Shown one piece after another: positions 26,883 through 35,130 of a stretch of DNA of 64,000 nt; the first letter of the stretch is position 1, and every line of letters begins with the position of its first letter. Source of the DNA: Lysinibacillus piscis (GTDB lineage Bacteria; Bacillota; Bacilli; Bacillales_A; Planococcaceae); contig NZ_BRZA01000002.1 in the NCBI RefSeq assembly GCF_026012395.1, positions 620,001 to 684,000 on the forward strand, written 5' to 3'. Made by a program: the position numbers and the translations under genes. The notes under the pieces are model-generated. The model was not told where the DNA came from. It saw only the letters and a list, made by a program, of their open reading frames with translations, and did no database searches.

Positions 26883-27371
26883 ATGGGCAATGTCAAGACC
26901 GTTGTGTTTGCTTGTGGAACAGAGGAATACGCTGTGCCAGTAGAGCAGGCGATTTCCATTGAAAAATTAGAGCGTGTTACACCAATTCCACATTTACCGA
27001 ATTACTTATTAGGCTTTACACGCATTCGTGGGGAATTAATTCCTGTACTTGATTTTGAGCGTATTTTATACAATCGTTCATCTAATTCACCAACAGCACG
27101 TGTGATTGTCTTGAATACAGATATTGTTAATTATGGACTTCTTGTAACGGAAGCACGTGAGATTTTGGATTTTGAGGAAAATGTATTGCAGCAGATGGGT
27201 CTTGTGAATTATGCAAAAACACGCTATTTTACGGCGGTGGCTAATTTAGAAAATCGTATGATTACGTATGTAGACCCAAAAATTTTAGTCGATTCATTAG
27301 ACGGTATTCGTGAAATTATTCAGTATTTACATAAAATGCTGGAAGATGAGAAAGCAGAGGAGCTGTCCTAA
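26883..27371 (+). CDS. CheW-like domain protein
   Basis: A 162-aa protein consisting of one CheW-like SH3-type domain: VVFACGTEEYAVPVEQAISIEKLERVT-type start, then the conserved YLLGFTRIRGELIPVLD and a C-terminal VDPKILVDSLDG. CheW couples chemoreceptors to the CheA kinase. It lacks a receiver domain, so it is not CheV. The start ATG 26883 follows AAAGGGG; an upstream in-frame ATG overlaps the peptidase gene and lacks a ribosome-binding site. No other chemotaxis gene is adjacent, so it may be a standalone scaffold. A terminator follows. Confidence 0.88.
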   Translation: MGNVKTVVFACGTEEYAVPVEQAISIEKLERVTPIPHLPNYLLGFTRIRGELIPVLDFERILYNRSSNSPTARVIVLNTDIVNYGLLVTEAREILDFEENVLQQMGLVNYAKTRYFTAVANLENRMITYVDPKILVDSLDGIREIIQYLHKMLEDEKAEELS

Positions 27372-27395
27372 ACGGGTGCGCTGTTGTAAATAGTG

Positions 27396-27435
27396 AAAGG
27401 CAGAAATGTTGATTTAACAATGTTTCTGCCTTTTT
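27396..27435 (+). terminator. Terminator after the CheW-like gene
   Basis: AAAGGCAGAAA / TTTCTGCCTTT with a short AT loop leads into TTTTT. Confidence 0.85.
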
Positions 27436-27484
27436 AAATGTATGCAATTTCGCTCTAAAGAAGCTTATTGGACAGTCTCTTTTT

Positions 27485-27513
27485 TTGTCGAAAAAAGTCG
27501 AAAAATAGTCAAT
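27485..27513 (+). promoter_or_regulatory. Tandem Spo0A-box-like sites before the riboswitch gene
   Basis: A perfect 8-base 0A box TTGTCGAA (27485-27492) is followed by AAGTCGAA (27495-27502), with a weaker TAGTCAAT (27506-27513); the repeats are about 10 bp apart, one helical turn. A perfect TATAAT (27544-27549) follows with no good -35 element, as is common for activator-dependent promoters. This suggests Spo0A control of the transcript that carries the riboswitch; binding is untested. Confidence 0.5.
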
Positions 27514-27570
27514 ATACCTACATCCATTTAGCTGATAAAAATGTATAATTGAATTAAAAAATAATACTGA

Positions 27571-27652
27571 AAAAGGCAAACTTCATCGAAAGAGAAGGAC
27601 GCAAAGCCATGAGTCTAAACACTATTCTTAGTGCATGATTGTCAGGTTGCCA
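27571..27652 (+). ncRNA. Cyclic di-GMP-I riboswitch (GEMM-I)
   Basis: Sequence and order of motifs match the class I c-di-GMP aptamer: GGCAAAC (27575), a helix CTTC / GAAGG capped by the GAAA tetraloop in ATCGAAAGA, then the invariant GGACGCAAAGCC (27597-27608), GAGTCTAAAC, a second variable helix and CAGGTTGCC (27643-27651), which closes P1 with GGCAA. Directly after it, CCATTCTA (27657-27664) can pair with TAGAATGG (27679-27686). That hairpin reaches into the GGAGAGAG ribosome-binding site of the next gene and has no T-run, so control is probably translational. Confidence 0.93.
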
Positions 27653-27697
27653 GATTCCATTCTATGGGTCTTGGCATGTAGAATGGAGAGAGTAAGT

Positions 27698-28564
27698 ATG
27701 TTAAAACGTGTAGTAGTAGCAGTAATGGTGGCAATGCTATTGATAATGCCATTGTCGTTTGAAAAAGGAGAAGCAATGGGCATGCAGGACAGAACGACAT
27801 GGCTATGGGATACATCTAAAATAATGACTGATGGTACAACTATTTTATCGTTTTTAGAAGAGAAGACAGTGACAAAAGTATATTTACAAATAAATACAGA
27901 TATAGATATGCATTATTACAATGAGTTTATTAATGAAGCGACAGCTAAAGGCATTCAAGTGTATGCATTGGACGGGGCAGCAAACTGGGTATCATCTGAC
28001 GTAGCACTTACACAGTTTATGAATTGGTTGCGCTCCTATCAAGAACAGGCGACAACAGCTCGTTTTTCAGGTATCCATTTAGATGTGGAACCTTATCTAC
28101 ATAGTGATTGGTCTAAACAGCAAGCACAAGTGGTAGATGCATACCAAACATTGCTTACTAATGCTGTATCACAGGCACATACTATGCAATTATCTATAGA
28201 GGCAGATATCCCATTTTGGTTTGATGAAATAACATATAAAGGTCAATTTGGCAAAGGCTTATTAGCAGATTGGGTAATCCAACAAGTAGATAGTGTCACA
28301 ATTATGGCTTACCGCGATCAAGCGCAAAATATTATTGATATTGTTCAGCATGAAATTGCTTTTGCAGGACAAGTAGGAAAATCAGTTGTTGTTGGGGTAG
28401 AAACAGATGCCTCGGCAGAAGGGCAGCAAATTTCCTTCTATGAAGACGGGGAGCGTTATATGAATGAGCAACTAGCCATAGTTCAACAGCATTATGCACA
28501 GCAGGCTGGATTTAAAGGTATTGCTATTCACCATGTCGATAGCTGGAGAGCATTACAACCATAA
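27698..28564 (+). CDS. Secreted TIM-barrel, glycosidase-like protein under c-di-GMP riboswitch control
   Basis: A 288-aa protein with a signal peptide (MLKRVVVAVMVAMLL...EKGEAMG, about residues 1-29). The mature part alternates strands and helices like a TIM barrel: VTKVYLQINTD, GIQVYALDG, FSGIHLDVEPY, LSIEADIPFW, VDSVTIMAYRD, SVVVGVETD and GFKGIAIHHVDSW. The acidic pair in HLDVEPY and the Glu in GVETD are placed like catalytic residues of barrel glycosidases, but no named GH family is assigned. A role in cell-surface polysaccharide turnover is inferred from secretion and c-di-GMP control. ATG 27698 follows GGAGAGAG. Confidence 0.8.
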   Translation: MLKRVVVAVMVAMLLIMPLSFEKGEAMGMQDRTTWLWDTSKIMTDGTTILSFLEEKTVTKVYLQINTDIDMHYYNEFINEATAKGIQVYALDGAANWVSSDVALTQFMNWLRSYQEQATTARFSGIHLDVEPYLHSDWSKQQAQVVDAYQTLLTNAVSQAHTMQLSIEADIPFWFDEITYKGQFGKGLLADWVIQQVDSVTIMAYRDQAQNIIDIVQHEIAFAGQVGKSVVVGVETDASAEGQQISFYEDGERYMNEQLAIVQQHYAQQAGFKGIAIHHVDSWRALQP

Positions 28565-28565
28565 A

Positions 28566-28605
28566 GAAAAGCGTGTTAGAGATACTACTCTCTAGCACGC
28601 TTTTT
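28566..28605. terminator. Bidirectional terminator, TIM-barrel gene / nspC
   Basis: A nearly perfect stem, AAAGCGTGTTAGAGA / TCTCTAGCACGCTTT, is flanked by A-rich and T-rich tracts. It lies between two convergent genes. Confidence 0.9.
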
Positions 28606-28608
28606 CTA

Positions 28609-29748
28609 CTATGATAGTCGCCCACTATAATCCTCAAATTGGAATTGACGGATGACTTTAATCCCTTCTTCATCGTTATAAGAAGCGATTGCTGGCAAAT
28701 TCACACCGTTAAACATATGCGTTTTTACCATTGAATAGTGTGCCATATCTGTAAAGACAAGGCGGTCACCTGGTTTTAATGGTTCTTCAAATGAATAATC
28801 CCCAATCACATCGCCAGAAAGACATGTTAGCCCACCTAAACGATAAGTATGGGCGAATTCATTTGCTTGTCCAGAGCCGATAATCATCGGACGATAAGGC
28901 ATTTCCAGTACATCTGGCATATGACATGTTGCAGATGTATCTAAAATAGCAAGATCCATACCATTTTTCTGAATATCTAAGACTGTAGCGACTAAATAGC
29001 CTGTGTTTAAAGCAATGGCTTCACCTGGTTCAAGGTAAACAAGTAAGTTGTACTTCTCTTGAATACGATTAATGATAGATACAAGCTTTTCCACATCATA
29101 GTCATCACGTGTAATATGGTGACCACCACCGAAGTTCAACCATTTCATTTGATGTAAAGCATCACCGAATTTTTCCTCAACTACTTCAATGATACGCTCT
29201 AATGTATCTGAGTTTTGTTCACACATAGCATGGAAGTGTAAGCCATCAATACCATCAAGCTGTGATGGGTCAAAGTTTGCAATCGTTGCGCCAAAGCGAG
29301 AGTTTGGTGAACAAGGGTCGTAAAGCGCTGTTTCAATCTCTGAGTATTCAGGATTGATGCGAATACCACATTCGATCGCTTTCCCAGTAGCTTTCACCTT
29401 ATCCTTGTACTTCGCCCATTGACCAAAAGTATTAAAGACAATGTGATCGACATAGCCAAGTAGCTCGTCCATCTCATGCTCCACATAGGCTGGCGCATAG
29501 ACATGTACCTCTTTGCCCATTTTTTCATAGCCAAGTCGTGCTTCAAATAGGGAGCTTGACGTAATGCCTGCTAAATACTCCCCAACTAATGGAAATGTAG
29601 AATGCATCGAAAAGCCTTTCAATGCAAGCAGAATACGACAGCCTGTACGATCTTGAATCGACTTTAATAGCTCTAAATTTTTTGTTAATAAACGTTCGTC
29701 CACTACAAAAGAAGGAGATGGCACTTTTGAAAAATCGATGGGTTTCAT
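28609..29748 (-). CDS. nspC: Carboxynorspermidine decarboxylase
   Basis: PLP-dependent fold-III decarboxylase producing norspermidine or spermidine from the carboxy- precursor. The 379-aa sequence has the PLP-Lys44 in LLALKGFSMHS, the glycine-rich WLNFGGGHH phosphate loop, LEPGEAIAL, and the C-terminal CLSGDVIGDY, whose Cys and Asp complete the active site across the dimer. It starts within the stop codon of the upstream dehydrogenase gene (1-bp overlap), which supplies its substrate. The pair forms an alternative to the SpeE-type route. Confidence 0.93.
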   Translation of the reverse strand: MKPIDFSKVPSPSFVVDERLLTKNLELLKSIQDRTGCRILLALKGFSMHSTFPLVGEYLAGITSSSLFEARLGYEKMGKEVHVYAPAYVEHEMDELLGYVDHIVFNTFGQWAKYKDKVKATGKAIECGIRINPEYSEIETALYDPCSPNSRFGATIANFDPSQLDGIDGLHFHAMCEQNSDTLERIIEVVEEKFGDALHQMKWLNFGGGHHITRDDYDVEKLVSIINRIQEKYNLLVYLEPGEAIALNTGYLVATVLDIQKNGMDLAILDTSATCHMPDVLEMPYRPMIIGSGQANEFAHTYRLGGLTCLSGDVIGDYSFEEPLKPGDRLVFTDMAHYSMVKTHMFNGVNLPAIASYNDEEGIKVIRQFQFEDYSGRLS

Positions 29749-30974
29749 TAGTTCAATTCCTTCGCATCTAAGTCAAGATCTAATAGCTCAGGGTTATGAC
29801 TTTCTTGCCATGGTAGACCCCATTTGTTTAACGCATCCATGAATGGGTCTGGATTGAAGTCTTCTACATTCCAAACACCAGGCTTACGCCATTCGCCATT
29901 CATTACTAACATGGCACCAATCATAGCTGGTACACCAGTTGTGTAAGAAATCGCTTGTGAGCCCACTTCTTTATAGCATTCTTCATGGTCACATACGTTG
30001 TATACATAGTATGTTTTTTCCTTGCCATCTTTTAATCCACGAATAATACAACCGATATTTGTTTTACCTTTTGTACGTGGTCCAAGTGATGCTGGATCAG
30101 GAAGAACAGCTTTTAAGAAATGGATTGGCTGAATCATTTGCCCTTCAAATTCGATTGGCTCGATAGATGTCATACCAACATTCTCCAATACACGTAAATG
30201 CGTTAAATATTTCTCAGAGAATGTCATCCAGAAGCGGATTTGCTTTAAGCCACGAATGTTTTTCGCAAGAGATTCTAATTCTTCATGGTAAAGAAGGTAA
30301 ATATCTTTTGGTCCGATTTCTGGTAAGTTATACACTTCTTTTTTCTCAAGAGGTGCTGTTTCTACCCATTTGCCTTCTTTCCAGTAACGACCATTCGCTG
30401 TAATTTCACGAATATTGATTTCTGGATTGAAGTTTGTAGCGAAATGGTAGCCATGGTCGCCAGCATTTGCATCCACGATATCGATGTAATGAATTTCATC
30501 GAATTCATGTTTTTGGGCATGTGCTGCGAAAACGCCTGTTACACCTGGATCAAAACCACTACCAAGTAGTGCTGTTAAGCCAGCTTTTTCAAACTTTTCT
30601 TTATAAGCCCATTGCCATTTATATTCAAATTTTGCCGTTTCAGGTGGCTCGTAGTTTGCTGTATCCACGTAATGTACACCCGTTGCTAAGCAAGCGTCCA
30701 TAATTGTTAAATCCTGATAAGGTAATGCAACATTAATGACAACATCTGGTCCGAACGATTTAATTAGCTCGATCACCTCTTCTGTATTGTCTGCGTCTAC
30801 CTGTGCAGTATGAATTTTTGTTTTTCCGCCATCTAATTTTTCTTTTAGAGCGTCACATTTTGAAACAGTTCTACTTGCGATACAAATCTCCTCGAAGACG
30901 TCCGAATTTTGAACACACTTGTGTACCACAACGCTAGCTACACCGCCAGCTCCTATAATCAATGCTTTACCCAA
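29748..30974 (-). CDS. Carboxynorspermidine/carboxyspermidine dehydrogenase (saccharopine dehydrogenase family)
   Basis: NADPH-dependent enzyme condensing aspartate semialdehyde with a diamine (putrescine or diaminopropane). The 408-aa protein begins LGKALIIGAGGVASVVVHK with a Rossmann GxGGxxS-type loop. It continues with VVINVALPYQDLTIMDACL and LLGSGFDPGVTGVFAAHAQKH, typical of the LYS1-like group rather than fungal saccharopine reductase. TTG 30974 is the likely start because GGGGGT is 6 nt upstream; the frame extends 12 codons further without support. Coupled to nspC. Confidence 0.9.
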   Translation of the reverse strand: MGKALIIGAGGVASVVVHKCVQNSDVFEEICIASRTVSKCDALKEKLDGGKTKIHTAQVDADNTEEVIELIKSFGPDVVINVALPYQDLTIMDACLATGVHYVDTANYEPPETAKFEYKWQWAYKEKFEKAGLTALLGSGFDPGVTGVFAAHAQKHEFDEIHYIDIVDANAGDHGYHFATNFNPEINIREITANGRYWKEGKWVETAPLEKKEVYNLPEIGPKDIYLLYHEELESLAKNIRGLKQIRFWMTFSEKYLTHLRVLENVGMTSIEPIEFEGQMIQPIHFLKAVLPDPASLGPRTKGKTNIGCIIRGLKDGKEKTYYVYNVCDHEECYKEVGSQAISYTTGVPAMIGAMLVMNGEWRKPGVWNVEDFNPDPFMDALNKWGLPWQESHNPELLDLDLDAKELN

Positions 30975-31119
30975 TTGTCTACCCCCAAGTTCGTAGTATA
31001 GTATTGTCAAACAAGCTGATTATACAGAAAATCGAAGTACTACTCAATCATTGTTTCAAAAATTTCTACAAAAAAATTTATTTTTCTACAATCTGTTGTC
31101 AAGATAGCAGAAAAACGCT

Positions 31120-31329
31120 TTAAAATTCATCGACTTGCTGGACGAAAGAATGCTCTTCAAGCTTCCATACACTAAAAAAGATAAATAAAATAACATTAAA
31201 AGAAAGTGTGACGAGTATATAACTACTGAGGGCTATTTGTATGTGACTTTGCAAAGCGTAGATGAAAATAGCGCCTAATGTTAATAAATTTCCTGAGATG
31301 CAAGCCAGCCATGGAATCATTTTTTGCAT
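31120..31329 (-). CDS. Small hypothetical membrane protein
   Basis: A 69-aa protein with two predicted transmembrane helices (about residues 4-26 and 32-54) and a charged C-terminal tail (KLEEHSFVQQVDEF). No recognised family. A run of seven G residues precedes the ATG at good ribosome-binding spacing, which supports translation. It lies upstream of, and in the same direction as, the carboxynorspermidine genes, but 145 nt separate them. Function unknown. Confidence 0.55.
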   Translation of the reverse strand: MQKMIPWLACISGNLLTLGAIFIYALQSHIQIALSSYILVTLSFNVILFIFFSVWKLEEHSFVQQVDEF

Positions 31330-31471
31330 AAAAGCCCCCCCTAATTGATAATATTTTAAAATTATCTCATAATTCTGACTATTTATCTAATACTTTTTCT
31401 TGCAAAGAGATGGTACACTACTAAGTAAAGTCTACATAGGTTATAGATGAAAGCGAGGTCACCAATTAGAA

Positions 31472-32209
31472 ATGACACAATTTGAAGAATATGTCCAAGA
31501 GATCAATGAATTATTTATTAATGGACATGTAAAAGAGAGCTATCAATTGGCTAAAAAAGTAGTGACTGGGGCACTTGCGACAGACGAGCAGTCTGTTTCG
31601 ATGCTGCAACAACATATAGCTTTACTAGAAGCGAATGGCTATGCCAATATGCCAGAACCGACGGCAGAAAAAGTAAAGCAGAGTGTGGAGCGGGCAGACG
31701 AGTCCTATCCTGAGCGTGATGTATTAGCAGCTTATATTGGCAGTCAGGATGAAGCGCAGTTTGGTCGAGTGGTGGATGAATTACTGGCTGGTTCAAGCGA
31801 AGCGCAGGCAAATGCGTATTATACGATGGCGGAATTTTTTGCTCTAGCGAAGGAACAGGAAAAAGCGATGGTACAATATGTAGAGGCGATAAAACTTCAG
31901 CCGAATAAAGCGTTATACTGGGGTGCTTTTGCTCAATATGTACAGCGTAGTGAGGAGAGTCCGTACTTAGCGTTACGTCTTATTGAAGAGGCGATACAAT
32001 TAGATGGTATGAATCCACGCTGGCATTATATACAAGGTAATATTTTTTTCCAGCTTGTGACAACGACAAAAAATTTAAGCTATGTACCAGCACTAGAAGC
32101 AGCATGGGGTAAAGCGAAGAAACGTTGCACAGCGAAACAGGTCGCTTTAAAATTAGCGATTACCCAATCGATAGATTTATTCACACAATGGCAGAAGCAA
32201 TTGTTATAA
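31472..32209 (+). CDS. TPR-like hypothetical protein
   Basis: A 245-aa cytosolic helical protein. Residues about 100-200 contain tetratricopeptide-like helix pairs (AQANAYYTMAEFFALAKEQE..., VEAIKLQPNKALYWGAFAQYV, IEEAIQLDGMNPRWHYIQGN). The N-terminal part also suggests one repeat (ELFINGHVKESYQLAKKVV). TPR proteins act as interaction scaffolds; the partner is unknown. The ribosome-binding site is weak (CGAGGT at longer than usual spacing). Monocistronic with a good terminator. Confidence 0.75.
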   Translation: MTQFEEYVQEINELFINGHVKESYQLAKKVVTGALATDEQSVSMLQQHIALLEANGYANMPEPTAEKVKQSVERADESYPERDVLAAYIGSQDEAQFGRVVDELLAGSSEAQANAYYTMAEFFALAKEQEKAMVQYVEAIKLQPNKALYWGAFAQYVQRSEESPYLALRLIEEAIQLDGMNPRWHYIQGNIFFQLVTTTKNLSYVPALEAAWGKAKKRCTAKQVALKLAITQSIDLFTQWQKQLL

Positions 32210-32215
32210 ATACAT

Positions 32216-32256
32216 GAAAAATGCGAAAAATCATAAAGCCGATTTTTCGCATTTTT
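32216..32256. terminator. Bidirectional terminator after the TPR-like gene
   Basis: A perfect stem AAAAATGCGAAAAATC / GATTTTTCGCATTTTT with an 8-nt loop lies between two convergent genes. Confidence 0.92.
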
Positions 32257-32260
32257 AAAA

Positions 32261-33310
32261 TTAAACAGTTGTAGCCGTTTGTTCAGCAAGATAGGTGATG
32301 ATTTCCTCTGCAACTTGATGTGCTAAAGAAAGCTCAGATGTAAAGCCTACACAGGAGCAATTCATTTCTCCTAAAATGTAGCAATCCTCACCAGCTTCGT
32401 TTGTATCAAGCATAAAATCTGCTGTCCAAATTAATGGTAAAGCATAATTGCCTAATAAACGTGTCACAAGTGGTAGCTGTGTCAGGAAATTGTCGACAAG
32501 TGCTTGCCATGCTTCAGGCGCATCATAGCGATACTGTGCGCCTGAGAACAGTGTGGCACTAAAGGCATCCTCTGTGTCGGCTGGTTTTTTATGTACGACA
32601 TGGACAGGTTTATCTCTCAGCATAAAGAGGCGAATTTCACCTTCGACAATACGTGGTAGGAAGCGCATATCGATTAACATACCGTTTGTCCCTGTAATAT
32701 ATTGCTCACAAAATGTCATAAATTCAGCAAGTTGCCAATACTCCACATGATTATCCTTCGCCTCTGTGCACTTAATTTGTGCATCTAGTGGCACGGCTGT
32801 GAGACCCTCGGCAAGTGGCTCTACTAATTGTACACGCCAAATCCCCTCACCTGTTGAACCACGATTTTGTTTCAAGACTCTCTCTGTACTAGCTAAAGAA
32901 GTAGGGAACTGCGATTGAAAGGTCTCAACCGTGTAGTACGCAAATGTGTCATCAGGCACTAGGTTGGTAGATGTTAGCTTTGAGAGCACATCTTTTGAGC
33001 CATAGCCAATCATTGCCTCTGGATGTGGCATACCAATAACACCTACTGCACACAGCTCACGTAGCATATCGAAATATTCCGCTTCGTGCTGTAAATTTCC
33101 TGGGTTGATTCGTGACACATAGGCAATGCCATGCTCTTTCACATATTGAAAAATGTCCTCTCTTTTTGCCAAATCAAAGAAAATAACTTCCGCATCTTGC
33201 CCACGCTCTTTTAGTGCATGAACCATTGGCATCGTATCTTTGCGATAGCCATCAGGACCTTTATCTGTACCACCTTGTACCTCGAAAAAAATCACTTTCT
33301 TTTGCATCAT
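32261..33310 (-). CDS. Cj0069 family protein (ATP-grasp-like)
   Basis: A 349-aa protein resembling the uncharacterised Cj0069 family. Features are IFFEVQGGTDKGPDGYRKDTMP at the start, MIGYGSKDVLSKL, and VLKQNRGSTGEGIWRV (an ATP-grasp-like lysine/glycine loop). NGMLIDMRFLPRIVEGEIRLFM and LGEMNCSCVGFTSEL follow near the end, with Glu/Asn positions like Mg-ATP ligands. This suggests a carboxylate-amine ligase or kinase, but no substrate can be named. Start ATGATG at 33310 with AAAGAGGCACCC upstream. Monocistronic and convergent with the TPR-like gene. Confidence 0.75.
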   Translation of the reverse strand: MMQKKVIFFEVQGGTDKGPDGYRKDTMPMVHALKERGQDAEVIFFDLAKREDIFQYVKEHGIAYVSRINPGNLQHEAEYFDMLRELCAVGVIGMPHPEAMIGYGSKDVLSKLTSTNLVPDDTFAYYTVETFQSQFPTSLASTERVLKQNRGSTGEGIWRVQLVEPLAEGLTAVPLDAQIKCTEAKDNHVEYWQLAEFMTFCEQYITGTNGMLIDMRFLPRIVEGEIRLFMLRDKPVHVVHKKPADTEDAFSATLFSGAQYRYDAPEAWQALVDNFLTQLPLVTRLLGNYALPLIWTADFMLDTNEAGEDCYILGEMNCSCVGFTSELSLAHQVAEEIITYLAEQTATTV

Positions 33311-33429
33311 GGGTGCCTCTTTCCATTTTCATAGTCACTTACTTCTTTATCATAAAATAACAGTCGTTTTTTTGTAAGTATAGAAATTGTAAATGTTCTC
33401 TGTAGATATGGCATAACATGTTGATTTTG

Positions 33430-33549
33430 ATGGAAAAATGTGTAGAACATAATACTGCTGTAGTAACACTTTTTTTAGAGGAATTTAGCTTACAGGAACA
33501 AGCGATTGTAGCTGCTTATACAAACGTCTTAAAAGAAATACTAGGGTGA
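33430..33549 (+). CDS. Candidate small protein, 39 aa
   Basis: An unannotated-size frame beginning MEKCVEHNTAVVTLF and ending YTNVLKEILG. It has a good amphipathic helical composition and is followed at once by a hairpin with a T-run, consistent with a transcribed unit. No clear ribosome-binding site precedes the ATG, and an in-frame TTG lies three codons upstream. It could be a miniprotein or the tail of a decayed gene. The rest of 33311-33673 shows nothing else coding. Confidence 0.3.
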   Translation: MEKCVEHNTAVVTLFLEEFSLQEQAIVAAYTNVLKEILG

Positions 33550-33595
33550 AAAAATAGTAGGTGATGATGGTACATGTCACACTTACTATTTTTTT
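33549..33595 (+). terminator. Terminator after the 39-aa frame
   Basis: AAAATAGTA.GTG / CAC.TTACTATTTT with a central loop is followed by TTTTTTT. Confidence 0.7.
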
Positions 33596-33673
33596 ATGTG
33601 GTACATTTCATTCTTATTTCACTTTTCTTCTATATAATTATTTTTGCATATTGAAAGAATAGGGGAATACAAG

Positions 33674-34999
33674 ATGAAAAATACGCTTTACACACGATTT
33701 TGGCGACTGCATTTTTATGCTGCGCTATTTATTACACCATTACTTCTTTCGTTAACGTTAAGTGGTATTGGCTATTTATTTTATACGGATGTTGAAAATC
33801 AGCTTTATGACAACTATTTCTTCGGTGACAGTGGTAAAACGGAGAATTTGTCCATTGATGATGCTGTCAAACAAGCAGAGCAGGCATATGCAGGCTATCA
33901 TACGATGAAAATTATAGAGCTAGAAGAGCCATATAATACAAGACTAACGATGATGAATGCAGATGGAGCTGAAAAATATCTATTTTTAGACGAACATAAT
34001 CAAATTATCGGTGGGCAGGATGCAGCTTATACGTTTGCTAATATTATTAGGAATTTGCATAGTTCACTATTTATCGGTGGTACATTCGTCAATTATTTAG
34101 TAGAATTAGCGGCTTGCTGGGCGATTTTCTTATTGCTGTCAGGTGTATATATGACCGTAAGCGCCAAGCTGTTTAAGAAGACAAAGCAATCCAATAAACG
34201 TCAAACGAGTAGAAGAATTCATGCGCTGTTAGGTGTCATCATTACGATCCCGATGGTTGTCATTATCTTTACAGGTTTACCATGGTCAGCATTGATGGGG
34301 AAATTTATTTATTCTGCGGCACAAGAGCATCCTTCTATCGGTGTTCCTTTATTACAACAACAGCCTCCAACATCAGATATGAGTGAAATTCCGTGGGCAA
34401 CACGTCAAGAAACAGCGCCGAGTTCACATGCGCATCATGGCGCGAGTGGGCATGTCGTAACAGCAAATCCGTATCGTCTAACGATAGAAAAGCTACAACA
34501 AGAAATCGATGGAATGGCTATCGCGAAACCATATGCCATTATTTATCCAATGACAGAGGATGGCGTTTATACAGTAGCGAAATCGAGCAATACAGGTGTC
34601 ACAGGCTTAGATGTTAGCCCTTATGATGAAACAACGATGTATTTTGATCAATACAGTGGTGCTTTTATTGATAAAGTGGACTACGCTGATTATGGTATTT
34701 TAGCGAAATGGTTTACATGGGGAATCCCGCTACATGAAGGGCATTTATTTGGCTGGCCGAATAAAGTCATGAATTTATTAGTATGTATTGCCTTTTTAGT
34801 AGTGATTATTTGGGGCTTTAGAACATGGCTTTTACGCAAAAAACAAGGTCAGTTATCAGCACCACCAACAATGCATAAAACATTATCGATACCATTTATC
34901 CTTTTTATGATTGTATTAGGAATGATCATGCCGTTATTTGGTTTATCCTTGCTAATCGTAGTATTGGTGGAATGGATCATTCAGCGCTTCAAAAAGTAG
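33674..34999 (+). CDS. PepSY-associated transmembrane protein
   Basis: A 441-aa membrane protein starting RFWRLHFYAALFITPLLLSL, the typical PepSY-TM opening. There are four or five membrane helices: N-terminal, about 130-160, about 180-205, and a C-terminal pair. Two extracytoplasmic PepSY-like regions surround the central helices. His-rich segments such as SHAHHGASGHVV (about residues 255-266) and PLHEGHLFGW suggest metal or heme contact. Homologues are linked to iron or copper handling, but the role is not proven. ATG 33674 follows AGGGGAA. It is followed by its own terminator and then by a two-component system. Confidence 0.85.
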   Translation: MKNTLYTRFWRLHFYAALFITPLLLSLTLSGIGYLFYTDVENQLYDNYFFGDSGKTENLSIDDAVKQAEQAYAGYHTMKIIELEEPYNTRLTMMNADGAEKYLFLDEHNQIIGGQDAAYTFANIIRNLHSSLFIGGTFVNYLVELAACWAIFLLLSGVYMTVSAKLFKKTKQSNKRQTSRRIHALLGVIITIPMVVIIFTGLPWSALMGKFIYSAAQEHPSIGVPLLQQQPPTSDMSEIPWATRQETAPSSHAHHGASGHVVTANPYRLTIEKLQQEIDGMAIAKPYAIIYPMTEDGVYTVAKSSNTGVTGLDVSPYDETTMYFDQYSGAFIDKVDYADYGILAKWFTWGIPLHEGHLFGWPNKVMNLLVCIAFLVVIIWGFRTWLLRKKQGQLSAPPTMHKTLSIPFILFMIVLGMIMPLFGLSLLIVVLVEWIIQRFKK

Positions 35000-35011
35000 C
35001 AAATCCGACGA

Positions 35012-35042
35012 CTCCCGTTCTAAATTCAGGACGGGATTTTTT
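35012..35042 (+). terminator. Terminator after the PepSY gene
   Basis: TCCCGT / ACGGGA with a short loop leads into TTTTTT. Confidence 0.85.
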
Positions 35043-35130
35043 ATGCTTACAACCTCGAAATAAAAATTTTAGCACCAGTTTATAAAATTTTAAGATTTAT
35101 ATGGTAAGGTGTTTGCACGGGGGGATTGTT

